Source: S010-25 sp964466455 (GTDB lineage: Bacteria > Pseudomonadota > Gammaproteobacteria > SZUA-229). Taken from it: a stretch of DNA of 21,603 bases. Position numbers and translations under genes: made by a program. The stretch covers positions 1-21,603 of the forward strand of contig CAYXNL010000040.1 in NCBI GenBank assembly GCA_964466455.1, in the 5' to 3' direction. Below, in pieces: positions 8,465 through 16,886 of this stretch. The notes under the pieces were generated by a model. The model made no database searches and had not been told where the DNA came from. It worked only from the letters and a program-made list of their open reading frames with translations. How positions within the stretch are numbered: the stretch's first letter is position 1; each line of letters starts with the position of its first letter.

Positions 8465-10183
8465 TTAGATAATATAACCTTCACGCACCAGATACAGATA
8501 TATTTCCTGTGCCGCCTGCATTGGCGTAAGATCTTCTGTATCAACACGAATTTCAGGCTGTTGTGGCAATTCATACGGGTCACTGATACCGGTAAATTCT
8601 GGAATAATTCCCTGTCTGGCTTTAGCATAGAGACCTTTTCTATCGCGTTTTTCACATTCTTCCAATGACGTGGCAACATAAATCTCAATAAATGCACCAT
8701 ATTGTTCAATTTTTTTACGTGCTTCACGTCTCATGATCGTGTAAGGCGCAATGGGCGCACAAATGGCTATGCCCTGATTTTTGGTAATTTCACTGGCAAC
8801 ATAAGCAATTCGACTCACATTGATCAACCGGTCTTTTCTGGAAAACCCCAGCTCACTGGACAGATTCAAACGCACGACATCGCCATCCAGTAAAGTGACG
8901 GGGCGTTGGCCTTCTTCAATAAATTTGGCGTAAATAATTCTTGCCAGGGTTGATTTACCCGAACCGGACAGACCGGTAAAAAACAGGGTAAATCCTTTTT
9001 CTGAACGGGGCGGACAAACTTTTTTCAGTACCGCCAGGACATCGGGGTAGCTGACCCAGACCGGTATATCTTCATTTGTGGCAATGGCATCAATAATCTT
9101 TTTATTAGAAAAAGATAGATTGCTGCAATGTGGATTATTTTCCAGCCTGCGTTCGATATAGCGAGATTTTTCTTCATCGTAGCATAGTTCTTCCATGACA
9201 ATTATTTGAATTGCCAGCTCATCCGCAAATTGCTGGACATATTGTTGTGCACTGCCACTGGCATAAAAACGTCCGGCATTATCACGCACATTCGGCGGAG
9301 CGGCGTGTTCTGTGCCAACGATATAATGCGTACATCCATAATTCTGCCGGATAATGGCATTCATCAATGCTTCTTTAGGCCCGGCCATGCGCATCGCCAC
9401 GGGTAATAATGACAAAGTAACCAGACTTTGAGGATAATGTTTCAGAATGGCCTGATAACAATGCACTCTGGCGTTATACTGCAGATCACCCGGTTTAGAC
9501 ATACCAATAACCGGGTGAATTAATATATGTGCATTGGCAGTTTTTGCCGCCCGCATGGTCATTTCATAGTGTACCCGATGCATGGGTTTACTGGTGTGAA
9601 AGGCAACAATATTTGACCAGCCTAATTTAACAAATTTTAAGCGTAAATCTTCAGGGGTATGGCGCAGGGTTTCAAAATCATAGGAAAAGGGTAATTGCAC
9701 ACCTTCGATCGTGCCACCAATATAAACATTGTTAACCGAATGATACAGATAATCGACGCCGGGATGAGCTGGATCCTGGGTGCCATAAATGGCCTGGGCT
9801 TCTTTGTGCTTATCCGGTGTCCAGATACTTTCAACCGTCAACGCTGCCGGCATAAAACCTTCGGTATCGCGTAAAGCCAGCCGACTACCTATGACAATAT
9901 CTTCTGCCTCGTTTTCGGTGATATCAAGATAATAGGGAATGGGCCATAAAACACCATCAGGTAAACGGGTAGATGCCAGCACTGAATCATACATAGCTTC
10001 TGTCATAAAACCGGTTAATGGCGACAGACCACCATTCATTAACATTTCAAGATCACATTGCTGGCGCTGTGACAGGGTAATCGCCTGAAATTTTTCCGAT
10101 TCCAGCTTTAGTGCTTCGGCGGCAGCTTCATCAATCAGACAGCTTTTTAACTCCCCCTGATAGGGCTTGATTAAATGATCCAT
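8465..10183 (-). CDS. Fused ATP sulfurylase / APS kinase (PAPS synthetase) with a non-canonical sulfurylase site
   Basis: The fold order is an N-terminal PUA-like plus ATP sulfurylase domain (about 1-390) and a C-terminal adenylylsulfate kinase domain (about 396-572). Canonically the first makes APS from sulfate and ATP and the second phosphorylates APS to PAPS. The kinase half looks intact: P-loop GLSGSGKS (404-411), LLDGDVVR, the lid region ICAPIAPY, and KGLYAKA with FTGISDPYE. In the sulfurylase half the usual QTRNPxHRxH is HTSKPMHRVH (196-205), the usual GRDHAGP is GTEHAAP (290-296), and the ISGTxxR-like element is replaced by LSFSNKKI (about 356-363). The HxxH pair (H202, H205) remains. 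Placement in the exopolysaccharide locus suggests PAPS supply for sulfated polysaccharide, but no sulfotransferase is visible. Family assignment is secure; sulfurylase activity is doubtful. Confidence 0.9.
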   Translation of the reverse strand: MDHLIKPYQGELKSCLIDEAAAEALKLESEKFQAITLSQRQQCDLEMLMNGGLSPLTGFMTEAMYDSVLASTRLPDGVLWPIPYYLDITENEAEDIVIGSRLALRDTEGFMPAALTVESIWTPDKHKEAQAIYGTQDPAHPGVDYLYHSVNNVYIGGTIEGVQLPFSYDFETLRHTPEDLRLKFVKLGWSNIVAFHTSKPMHRVHYEMTMRAAKTANAHILIHPVIGMSKPGDLQYNARVHCYQAILKHYPQSLVTLSLLPVAMRMAGPKEALMNAIIRQNYGCTHYIVGTEHAAPPNVRDNAGRFYASGSAQQYVQQFADELAIQIIVMEELCYDEEKSRYIERRLENNPHCSNLSFSNKKIIDAIATNEDIPVWVSYPDVLAVLKKVCPPRSEKGFTLFFTGLSGSGKSTLARIIYAKFIEEGQRPVTLLDGDVVRLNLSSELGFSRKDRLINVSRIAYVASEITKNQGIAICAPIAPYTIMRREARKKIEQYGAFIEIYVATSLEECEKRDRKGLYAKARQGIIPEFTGISDPYELPQQPEIRVDTEDLTPMQAAQEIYLYLVREGYII

Positions 10184-10264
10184 AATTATTATTTTTATTG
10201 ATTGTTTTTTCTGCCGGTCATGTCATTTGCATACTATATCAGAGCATCCTTAATCAAATCATCT

Positions 10265-11047
10265 TTAATACCTGGCTTTATTTAATACCGTACCGATAAT
10301 ATTAGTATTGGATAAATATTCAACGGCTGTTTTTAAATCAATTTCTCGACTGACATCATCTTCAACCACCAGCAGGGTTGCATCGACACAGGGAACAAAA
10401 GATAAAGTATCTGCCGTGCCAATAACCGCCGGTAAATCAAACAACACCATACGTTTCGGATAGCGTTCTTTTAGTTCCTCAACCAGTGAACACATTTTTG
10501 GTGAAGACAACATTTCTGCTGAATGTAATAACGGTTGTCCTGCTGGCAAGAGGACAAAATGATCGATATTCGCCGGTTTAATTAAAATATCTGATAAATC
10601 AATCCTGTTGTGCAAATAATCACTTAAGCCATACTTAGGTTGTATGCCAAAATGTTTGTGTAGCGCTGGCTCGCGCAAATTAGCATCCACCACAAGTACG
10701 GTATATTCAACTTCTTTGGCAATACTTATCCCCAGGTTAATCGCTGTCGTTGTTGCCCCCCCATCCGTACCGACACCTGCTATGGCCAGTGACTTCCAGT
10801 GGTTTTCTTCCATGCGCTGTACAACCTGGGTGCCTAAAATTTTAAACGCATCGGCATATGCATTATGTTTGTTTAAATTGATAATACGATTTTCAAGCTG
10901 CAAATCAATCGAGCTGTTTATTTGCTGCGTTTTTGTATATTTTATCGCCGAGACATCCGTGGTTTCATTTGCCTGTTGCGGCTGTCCGTCAGGCTTGCCT
11001 TCTCTTGTTGAACGAGCTTTATCGATCGCCTGTTGAATTTTTTCCAT
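10265..11047 (-). CDS. CpsD/CapB-like BY-kinase homologue, probably catalytically altered
   Basis: This 260-residue cytoplasmic protein has the fold order of bacterial tyrosine autokinases that partner Wzz-type proteins in exopolysaccharide export. An N-terminal charged linker (1-60) precedes a P-loop ATPase domain. Visible landmarks are the Walker A' strand VLVVDANLREP (117-127), Walker B MVLFDLP (200-206), and the family blocks KYGLSDYLHNRIDLSDILIK and FVLLPAGQPLLHSAEML. The Walker A region reads GVGTDGGATTTAINL (91-105): the lysine expected in GxGKT is alanine. The tyrosine-rich C-terminal tail normally autophosphorylated is reduced to a single terminal Tyr260. The gene follows the chain-length gene by 70 nt, the expected partner arrangement. 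It may be a non-phosphorylating regulator of polymer length. Family is confident; loss of activity is inferred. Confidence 0.85.
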   Translation of the reverse strand: MEKIQQAIDKARSTREGKPDGQPQQANETTDVSAIKYTKTQQINSSIDLQLENRIINLNKHNAYADAFKILGTQVVQRMEENHWKSLAIAGVGTDGGATTTAINLGISIAKEVEYTVLVVDANLREPALHKHFGIQPKYGLSDYLHNRIDLSDILIKPANIDHFVLLPAGQPLLHSAEMLSSPKMCSLVEELKERYPKRMVLFDLPAVIGTADTLSFVPCVDATLLVVEDDVSREIDLKTAVEYLSNTNIIGTVLNKARY

Positions 11048-11117
11048 TACAAGATACTCAGTAGTTGGTAATAATCATTGGTCATAAAAATGGCTAATAT
11101 CATTAAAAAATAACTTC

Positions 11118-12875
11118 TCAAGAGGTTAACAGTTCTATTTTTCGCAAAAGTCTGAACCATAAAACATCCAGCGGTGTAATAAAAAAATTGATGAACAATA
11201 ATGCAAAAATAATCGTCAGAACAAATAAGATAATAATTCGTTTTCGTATGCGTTTTTTTCTGCTTATATCAGCCAGGTTTAACTCGTATGGTATAACTGA
11301 TAAGGGTAATGTACCCAGTAATGTCTGTATGCTTTTTGCACCCCGCACGGTAGCACTGATCGCGTCGGAAACAAAAGCGAAACCAATACCACAACCACTC
11401 GCTAAAACAAGGCCAAGAAAAATAATAGCCGGACGATTAGGGCTAATCGGATCTTCGGGCAATGCTGCCGGGTCAATCAGTGTAAAGCGCTCACCTTTAC
11501 TTTCTGACTCGAGTTGTCTGGCAAGATCTGCCTGCATTTTTTTCGCCTGAATATCCTGATAGCTGTTAACCGCATTATCATAATTACGCTTTAATACCAG
11601 ATAATCACGTTCGACCTCAGGCGTTTTATATAAGTCCTTCTCCATTTGTGCAATCTTTCTCTTAAGTTGTACACGTTGGACAGTAATTGCCTTTATCTGG
11701 CTATTCACACCGTTCAGTTGTGCCTGTATGGTCAGATAGGCCGGGTTATCCGATTGCTGCTCAAGAGCCTGATTTTCAACTGAGTTGGCGGTTTTTTGAT
11801 GATTCTGTTTAAGTGCCTGTTGCAGCGTTTTTGTTAAACTTGCAATTCTGCTTTTTAACGCAATAACATCGGGATGATCAGGAGTGTATTTCTTTTCGTC
11901 CTGTTTTAGCTCATAACGCAGGCTATCAAGCTCTTCTGCCAGTGCCGTGGTGTCATCCTCGGTATGCGTTTGTTTTTTAAGCAGCTCAATTGCCCGTTTC
12001 AACCGTATGACATCCGGGTGATGACTGGAATATTTTGCCCGGGCTGTCGCATATTGTGCCTGTAACGATTTTAACTGTGCAGCGGCATCGGGAATTGATG
12101 GATTGCCCGGATTCATCTGCGCCAGTTGGCTACTTAGATAAAAACGACGTTCATTTAATGAATTTAAATTTGTACTTAGTGTAGAAAGATCAGTTTCCAT
12201 TTTCTCCAGAATCTGCATATTCAAGGTTTGCAGTTCCGGCAAAGAATCGGCATTATCCTGCTTGAATTTTGCCAGTTTAGCTTCCAGACCACTCATCTTC
12301 TGACTTAAACGTGCTGATTCCTGCTGAAAGAATTTTGCAGTATCGGCCGCTTTATGCGAACGGTTAGTTAAATTTTCATTCAAATATAATGACGATAATT
12401 TACTGGCAACCTGTTGCACCTGTGCCGGGAATTCACCATCATACGATACCGAAAAGGCAATGGTTGCAACCGTTGGCCGCCCTGTCCTCGGATCAACAAC
12501 ATCCGCACTAATAACATTCAGCCCCACATCATCCTGCATTTTTTCAATAATCTCATCGGTCGTCTCAAACTCACGTTCATTTTTGTAGAGATTAAATTTA
12601 TCAATTATTTTTAACAGATTGGTTCGGGTCATTACCCGTGCCTGAATAGTTTGAATCTGCTGGTCAGCGTAACTGGTTACCGTGGATTGCACCAGATCAG
12701 ACGGAATTTCCTGCTGTTCAATCAATATGGTGGCGCTAGATTTATATTTAGGCGGAATAATAAAAGCGATAATAACCGTCAACAGAAATATGACCAACGT
12801 AATGGTAATAACTGTTGTTTTGCGTTTTTTTATTGCAATGAGGTAATCTTTTAGTTCTTTAGTCTGTTCTTCCAT
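11118..12875 (-). CDS. Wzz-type polysaccharide chain-length determinant (XrtA-locus)
   Basis: This inner-membrane polysaccharide co-polymerase sets chain length and couples polymerisation to export. The 585 residues have a cytoplasmic N-terminus, TM1 at about 21-40 followed by the PPKYKSSATILIE motif of Wzz domains, and a long periplasmic coiled-coil region (about 150-470). A GNVR-like segment with VERDYLVLKRNYDNAVNSYQ leads to TM2 (about 500-525, preceded by a proline-rich PISPNRP), and an extra C-terminal hydrophobic segment near 550-570 follows. Two similar segments in the coiled coil (KYSSHHPDVIRLKRAIELLK and KYTPDHPDVIALKSRIASLT) look like an internal duplication. No kinase domain is fused; the BY-kinase homologue is the next gene. 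It lies 70 nt downstream of the beta-barrel gene. Confident at family level. Confidence 0.9.
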   Translation of the reverse strand: MEEQTKELKDYLIAIKKRKTTVITITLVIFLLTVIIAFIIPPKYKSSATILIEQQEIPSDLVQSTVTSYADQQIQTIQARVMTRTNLLKIIDKFNLYKNEREFETTDEIIEKMQDDVGLNVISADVVDPRTGRPTVATIAFSVSYDGEFPAQVQQVASKLSSLYLNENLTNRSHKAADTAKFFQQESARLSQKMSGLEAKLAKFKQDNADSLPELQTLNMQILEKMETDLSTLSTNLNSLNERRFYLSSQLAQMNPGNPSIPDAAAQLKSLQAQYATARAKYSSHHPDVIRLKRAIELLKKQTHTEDDTTALAEELDSLRYELKQDEKKYTPDHPDVIALKSRIASLTKTLQQALKQNHQKTANSVENQALEQQSDNPAYLTIQAQLNGVNSQIKAITVQRVQLKRKIAQMEKDLYKTPEVERDYLVLKRNYDNAVNSYQDIQAKKMQADLARQLESESKGERFTLIDPAALPEDPISPNRPAIIFLGLVLASGCGIGFAFVSDAISATVRGAKSIQTLLGTLPLSVIPYELNLADISRKKRIRKRIIILFVLTIIFALLFINFFITPLDVLWFRLLRKIELLTS

Positions 12876-12914
12876 CTTTATATGTAGCTCAGCCAGTTAA
12901 GTAAATGATTGATG

Positions 12915-12939
12915 ATAAGCTGTCAATATAATAGCTTAT
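12915..12939. repeat. 7-bp inverted repeat upstream of the chain-length gene
   Basis: ATAAGCT (12915-12921) and AGCTTAT (12933-12939) are perfect inverted copies separated by 11 nt, lying in the 70-nt space between the beta-barrel stop codon and the wzz start. There is no T-tract on the minus strand, so it is a poor terminator. The minus strand of the loop carries TTGACA, a perfect -35 match, but no good -10 follows at 17 nt. It may be an operator, an RNA stem, or chance. Confidence 0.3.
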
Positions 12940-12945
12940 GAATAA

Positions 12946-14175
12946 TTAAAATGTAGAGAAGGTCGGGAAATTATACGTCATGCCAAGATAAATTCTATTT
13001 GAAACAGGTACTTTTCCACCGGTATTTACGCCAGTATCGGCAAACTTACGTTGTACATAACGATAGGAACCATTTACTGACCAGTTTCTATTCAACGAAT
13101 AGGACATAACCGTATCAAAGAATAAAACCTTGCGATCAGTGATACGGGTACCCGTGCCGATTGCAGTTACATCCTCATAGCGTCCTCTTATCTGATATCG
13201 CCATAATGCAGACAATTGATGGTTATAGTTCAGTTTGATTGTATCAACCTGGTTAAGCCCGCCAAATGAGTTTGTGGTATTGTCCCGACTGAGCCTCGCT
13301 TCTATCTGACCACTCTCCAGTTGCTGCTTTATCCCCGCATCCAGGACAAACCCCCGGTTATTAGAGCTAACATCTTGTGTCAACACAATAATATTACCAA
13401 AAAATTTAAATGCCTGCGATACCTGACTGTTGGTATTTTGCCGTGACACACCGGCTGAAAAATCAGCCGAGAGTATTTTTGTAAATTGATGCTCGATACC
13501 AAAACGTGAGGTTAATAAGGTATAGGTATAGGTATCGTTAAGGCTTTTATAATCCAGAGACTGCAAACTCAGGGTGAGTTTATCTTTTTCCGTCAGGTTG
13601 TAAACAAATGAACCCGAGTCTGTCTTTGCAATGTAGGAAATAAACCCGGTATTTCCCGCATCAAGGTAGTCTACAGCGGAATAACTGTAGGATAAAATCA
13701 GTGCCAGCCGCTCTGTCAGCATACGGGTATACTGCGGCGTGATGCTCCTGTTTTTACGGTTTACTCTGCGCCCGACCAGGCCAAAATCGGATGATTCTGA
13801 ACTAAGGCTACTGTCCAGATCATAATTTGCATTCAGGCTGAAATTACTACGTTGGCCATTATAACGCCCAGTGAGGTCCAGAAACTGGTCATTACTGTTG
13901 AGGTTATGGTCAGAATATTTATTACTCCGTATGCGCGCATTCAGATCCCCTTCCCATTGAGCTTCCTTAACAATCGCATCAACCGATGGTGTAACAGTGA
14001 GGCTACTCACACTCTCTGGATTTTCACGGGTAACAAAAATATTATCGTCATATTTGGTACGGGCATCGACATCAGATTTCAGCGACCATTGTGCCGCATA
14101 ACTCCGACCAGCCAGCATGAATAGAACCCATACTAACGGGAAACGGATTAATGTGCAGGAGAAACGGATAGTCAC
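12946..14175 (-). CDS. Outer-membrane beta-barrel protein of the PEP-CTERM/EPS locus (TIGR03016-like)
   Basis: This 409-residue protein has an N-terminal signal peptide (hydrophobic FPLVWVLFMLA, likely cleavage after GRSYA). The rest is an alternating hydrophobic/polar beta-strand pattern rich in Tyr, Ser, Asn and Arg, with strands such as ALILSYSYSAVDYL, LSADFSAGVSRQNT and WSVNGSYRYVQRKF. It ends in strand IYLGMTYNFPTF plus STF, so a terminal aromatic closes the protein as expected for Bam-dependent barrels. The early segment VDARTKYDDNIFVT is typical of the PEP-CTERM-associated outer-membrane family. The start is GTG at 14173-14175 without an obvious ribosome site, 48 nt after the export gene. 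It probably helps polysaccharide cross the outer membrane. Exact family name is from memory. Confidence 0.8.
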   Translation of the reverse strand: MTIRFSCTLIRFPLVWVLFMLAGRSYAAQWSLKSDVDARTKYDDNIFVTRENPESVSSLTVTPSVDAIVKEAQWEGDLNARIRSNKYSDHNLNSNDQFLDLTGRYNGQRSNFSLNANYDLDSSLSSESSDFGLVGRRVNRKNRSITPQYTRMLTERLALILSYSYSAVDYLDAGNTGFISYIAKTDSGSFVYNLTEKDKLTLSLQSLDYKSLNDTYTYTLLTSRFGIEHQFTKILSADFSAGVSRQNTNSQVSQAFKFFGNIIVLTQDVSSNNRGFVLDAGIKQQLESGQIEARLSRDNTTNSFGGLNQVDTIKLNYNHQLSALWRYQIRGRYEDVTAIGTGTRITDRKVLFFDTVMSYSLNRNWSVNGSYRYVQRKFADTGVNTGGKVPVSNRIYLGMTYNFPTFSTF

Positions 14176-14223
14176 AGTAATAATACGAACAGATAATTCG
14201 TCTGAAACTGATACAACAAACTG

Positions 14224-14667
14224 CTAGGGCACAACGACTGTATCACCGGCTTTTAATAAAATATTCGTATTCAGTTGATTGCCATCAACAACTTCATCAT
14301 AATCAAAATTAAATACCTTATTTCCTTTGGACGTACGCCGGATTATTTTTATTTCATCGGCGCTTGCATAGGGAGTGACTCCACCGGCAAGGCTTAATGC
14401 CTGTAGCACATCCAGGTAGCCAGTTGCGATAAACTCACCAGGTCGGGCTACCTTACCAATTACATATACCTTATTACTGACCGACTGTATCACGCTTACC
14501 GTAATAACAGGTTGCGGGATATAACGTTTTAATTTCTTTACCAGTACCTGCCTTAACTGTTCAGTGGTCAGGCCACTCGCATGAATTTCTCCGGCCAGTG
14601 GAAAAGAAATACCCCCATCTGGCGTCACCAGAACATCCAGTTGCATATCATCTTCTTTCCATACAGA
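14224..14667 (-). CDS. Wza/EpsE-type polysaccharide export protein, C-terminal 147 residues (5' end lost in gap)
   Basis: This periplasmic/outer-membrane export protein forms the channel for exopolysaccharide. The visible part starts inside the polysaccharide-export domain (SVWKEDDMQLDVLVTPDGG, ISFPLAGEI) and continues into an SLBB domain (NKVYVIGKVARPGEFIATGY, DVLQALSLAGGVTPYASADE). It ends LLKAGDTVVVP, the normal end of the PEP-CTERM/EPS-locus members. The signal peptide and lipobox must lie in or beyond the assembly gap at 14668. It is the first visible gene of the polysaccharide transcription unit. Reading across the gap into the sequence after 14767 gives no valid N-terminus, because that sequence belongs to dapC on the other strand. 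Confidence 0.9.
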   Translation of the reverse strand, partial: SVWKEDDMQLDVLVTPDGGISFPLAGEIHASGLTTEQLRQVLVKKLKRYIPQPVITVSVIQSVSNKVYVIGKVARPGEFIATGYLDVLQALSLAGGVTPYASADEIKIIRRTSKGNKVFNFDYDEVVDGNQLNTNILLKAGDTVVVP

Positions 14668-14767
14668 NNNNNNNNNNNNNNNNNNNNNNNNNNNNNNNNN
14701 NNNNNNNNNNNNNNNNNNNNNNNNNNNNNNNNNNNNNNNNNNNNNNNNNNNNNNNNNNNNNNNNNNN
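14668..14767. other. Assembly gap (100 N) between the polysaccharide locus and dapC
   Basis: Exactly 100 N, the conventional length for a gap of unknown size. The left flank is in the minus-strand export gene and the right flank is inside plus-strand dapC, so both 5' ends and an unknown amount of DNA between them are missing. Any protein translated across it is an artefact. Confidence 0.98.
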
Positions 14768-15943
14768 CCGTTTGAAAAACTCTCTACCCTGAAAGAGAAT
14801 TGCAATCCCGAGGTAGAAGGCCATATTGCATTATCCATTGGTGAACCCAAACACGCTGCACCGGCAATCGCCATTAATGCATTACAGGAGCATCTGACAT
14901 TAACTAATCAATATCCACTAACGCGTGGAATGAACACCTTACGCGAAGCCATCGCACACTGGTTAAGACAACGCTTTCACTTACCGGCGAACAGTATTCA
15001 GGCCGATCATCATATTATTCCTGTAAATGGTACCCGCGAAGCATTATTTTCCTTTGCACAGTGTTTTGTTGATCGTACTGAAACCACGTATGGCTCCCCG
15101 CTGGTACTAATGCCTAACCCGTTTTACCAGATATATGAAGGTGCTGCGCTGCTCGCCGGAGCACAACCTTATTATTACCCCATCGGAATCGAGACCGATT
15201 ACCTGCCAGATTTTGATACCATTAGTGATAAAATATGGCAACGTTGTCAGATTATCTATCTATGCTCACCGGGTAATCCAACCGGCAGTGTTATTACCGA
15301 ACAAACACTGGCTAAGCTGATCATACTGGCAGAAAAATTTAATTTCATTATTGCATCCGATGAATGTTATTCCGAAATTTATTTTGAAGACAACCCACCA
15401 CCTGCCGGTTTATTGCAGGCGGCCAGTAATGCTGGTGTTAATAACTATAAAAACTGCATCGTCTTTCATAGCCTGTCAAAACGCTCCAGCCTGCCAGGTT
15501 TACGTTCCGGTTTTGTCGCCGGTGATGCTGCGTTGATTAAAACCTTTCTGTTATATCGAACTTATCATGGCTGTGCAATGGCACCCCCGGCGCAGTATGC
15601 GAGTCTTGCCGCCTGGAGTGATGAACAGCACGTCATTGAAAACCGCAGGCGTTACACTGAGAAATTTGATACAGTAATGACTATTTTGAAGGGTGTCATT
15701 CATCTCAGACGCCCCCATGCCGGATTTTACCTGTGGCTAAAAACTCCCATAGATGACACCCGCTTTGCCAGAGATCTATACCTGTCACAGAATGTTACTG
15801 TTTTACCTGGTAGTTTTCTTTCACGTGAAGTCGATCATTATAATCCGGGATACTCACATATTCGCCTGGCGCTGGTAGCATCATTGAAGGAATGTACTGA
15901 AGCGGCAACTCGTATCAAATATTACATACAAACATTGAATTAA
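14768..15943 (+). CDS. dapC: Succinyldiaminopimelate transaminase DapC (5' end lost in gap)
   Basis: This PLP-dependent class I/II aminotransferase converts N-succinyl-2-amino-6-ketopimelate to N-succinyl-LL-2,6-diaminopimelate in the succinylase branch of lysine/DAP synthesis. The frame is open from the gap edge and begins PFEKLSTLKE, which in this family lies about ten residues from the N-terminus, so little is missing. Further landmarks are LSIGEPKHAAPAIAINAL, YPLTRGMNTLREAIAHWL, VNGTREALFSFAQ, the aspartate region IIASDECYSEIYFED, and the Schiff-base lysine in SLSKRSSLPGLRSGF (codon 15479-15481). The ATG at 14930 is internal and should not be used as the start. dapD follows after 55 nt on the same strand, giving a dapCD pair. 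Confidence 0.95.
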   Translation, partial: PFEKLSTLKENCNPEVEGHIALSIGEPKHAAPAIAINALQEHLTLTNQYPLTRGMNTLREAIAHWLRQRFHLPANSIQADHHIIPVNGTREALFSFAQCFVDRTETTYGSPLVLMPNPFYQIYEGAALLAGAQPYYYPIGIETDYLPDFDTISDKIWQRCQIIYLCSPGNPTGSVITEQTLAKLIILAEKFNFIIASDECYSEIYFEDNPPPAGLLQAASNAGVNNYKNCIVFHSLSKRSSLPGLRSGFVAGDAALIKTFLLYRTYHGCAMAPPAQYASLAAWSDEQHVIENRRRYTEKFDTVMTILKGVIHLRRPHAGFYLWLKTPIDDTRFARDLYLSQNVTVLPGSFLSREVDHYNPGYSHIRLALVASLKECTEAATRIKYYIQTLN

Positions 15944-15998
15944 CTAATAGAGATGCCCTAATATAACCATACAACGATAAACAGGAACGGGAAACATT

Positions 15999-16838
15999 AT
16001 GTCTGAATTACATCTGTCAGAACTACAGGCAACAATTGAAGAAGCCTTTGAACACCGTAGCAATATTACCCCACGTAATGTTGGAACACATATATCCGAC
16101 GCTGTCACCGAAGCAGTCACGCTACTTGATGCCGGTAAGGTTCGTGTCGCAGATAAAATTGACGGTAACTGGATTGTTAATGAATGGCTGAAAAAAGCGG
16201 TATTATTATCATTCAGAATTAATGACAATGAATTTATAAAAGGCGGATTTACCAACTACTACGACAAGGTTTATTCAAAATTTTCCGAACACAATACCCG
16301 TGATTTTCGTAATTCAGGTGTAAGGGTCGTACCACCAGCTACCGCCCGCTTTGGCTCCTATCTTGCCCCCAGTGTGGTTCTGATGCCCTCCTATATAAAT
16401 ATCGGTGCATATGTCGATTCCGGCACCATGGTGGATACCTGGGCAACAGTCGGCTCCTGTGCGCAAATTGGTAAAAATGTTCACCTTTCCGGTGGTGTTG
16501 GTATTGGAGGAGTACTCGAACCATTACAGGCGGCCCCTACGATTATTGAGGATAACTGTTTTATCGGTGCCCGTTCAGAAATTGTTGAAGGCGTAATTAT
16601 TGAAGAAGGCGCAGTTATTTCAATGGGCGTTTATATTAGCCAGAGTACAAAAATCTTCAACCGGGAAACGGGTGAAATCAGTTATGGACGTATCCCCGCC
16701 GGATCGGTTGTTGTTTCCGGTAACCTGCCATCTAAAGATGGTACATACAGCCTGTATTGTGCAGTCATTGTAAAACAGGTGGACGCTAAAACCCGTAGCA
16801 AGGTTGGTCTGAATGAACTGTTACGAGATATTGATTAA
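15999..16838 (+). CDS. dapD: 2,3,4,5-tetrahydropyridine-2,6-dicarboxylate N-succinyltransferase DapD
   Basis: This enzyme transfers succinyl from succinyl-CoA to tetrahydrodipicolinate, the step immediately before DapC. The 279-residue length is normal. An N-terminal helical domain (1-100) precedes a left-handed beta-helix of hexapeptide repeats (about 100-240), with VRVVPPATARFGSYLAPSVV, INIGAYVDSGTMVDTWATVG, VHLSGGVGIGGVLEPLQAAP and FIGARSEIVEGVIIEEGAVI. The ATG at 15999 is preceded by GGAACGGGAAACATT, containing a usable ribosome site. It forms an operon with dapC. Nothing unusual is seen. Confidence 0.98.
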   Translation: MSELHLSELQATIEEAFEHRSNITPRNVGTHISDAVTEAVTLLDAGKVRVADKIDGNWIVNEWLKKAVLLSFRINDNEFIKGGFTNYYDKVYSKFSEHNTRDFRNSGVRVVPPATARFGSYLAPSVVLMPSYINIGAYVDSGTMVDTWATVGSCAQIGKNVHLSGGVGIGGVLEPLQAAPTIIEDNCFIGARSEIVEGVIIEEGAVISMGVYISQSTKIFNRETGEISYGRIPAGSVVVSGNLPSKDGTYSLYCAVIVKQVDAKTRSKVGLNELLRDID

Positions 16839-16857
16839 TATTCCTTAGCGTTTATTC

Positions 16858-16874
16858 CCAGCAGTTTGCTGCGG
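16858..16874 (+). terminator. Weak hairpin between convergent dapD and the downstream minus-strand gene
   Basis: GCAG-TTTG-CTGC with flanking CC/GG and one bulged A forms a short stem 20 nt after the dapD stop. The T-tract after it is poor (AGTAGTTTATT), so terminator function is tentative. It lies in the 48-nt space between the convergent genes. Confidence 0.3.
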
Positions 16875-16886
16875 AGTAGTTTATTC

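Noticed and set aside
14224..14874. A 216-residue minus-strand protein spanning the first gap
   Set aside because: Its N-terminal 35 residues are antisense to dapC, which is clearly coding on the plus strand, and the middle is N. Only the part up to 14667 is the export gene.
14930..15943. dapC starting at ATG 14930 (337 residues)
   Set aside because: Strong DapC similarity continues upstream in frame to the gap edge (PFEKL..., LSIGEPKH...), so this methionine is internal.
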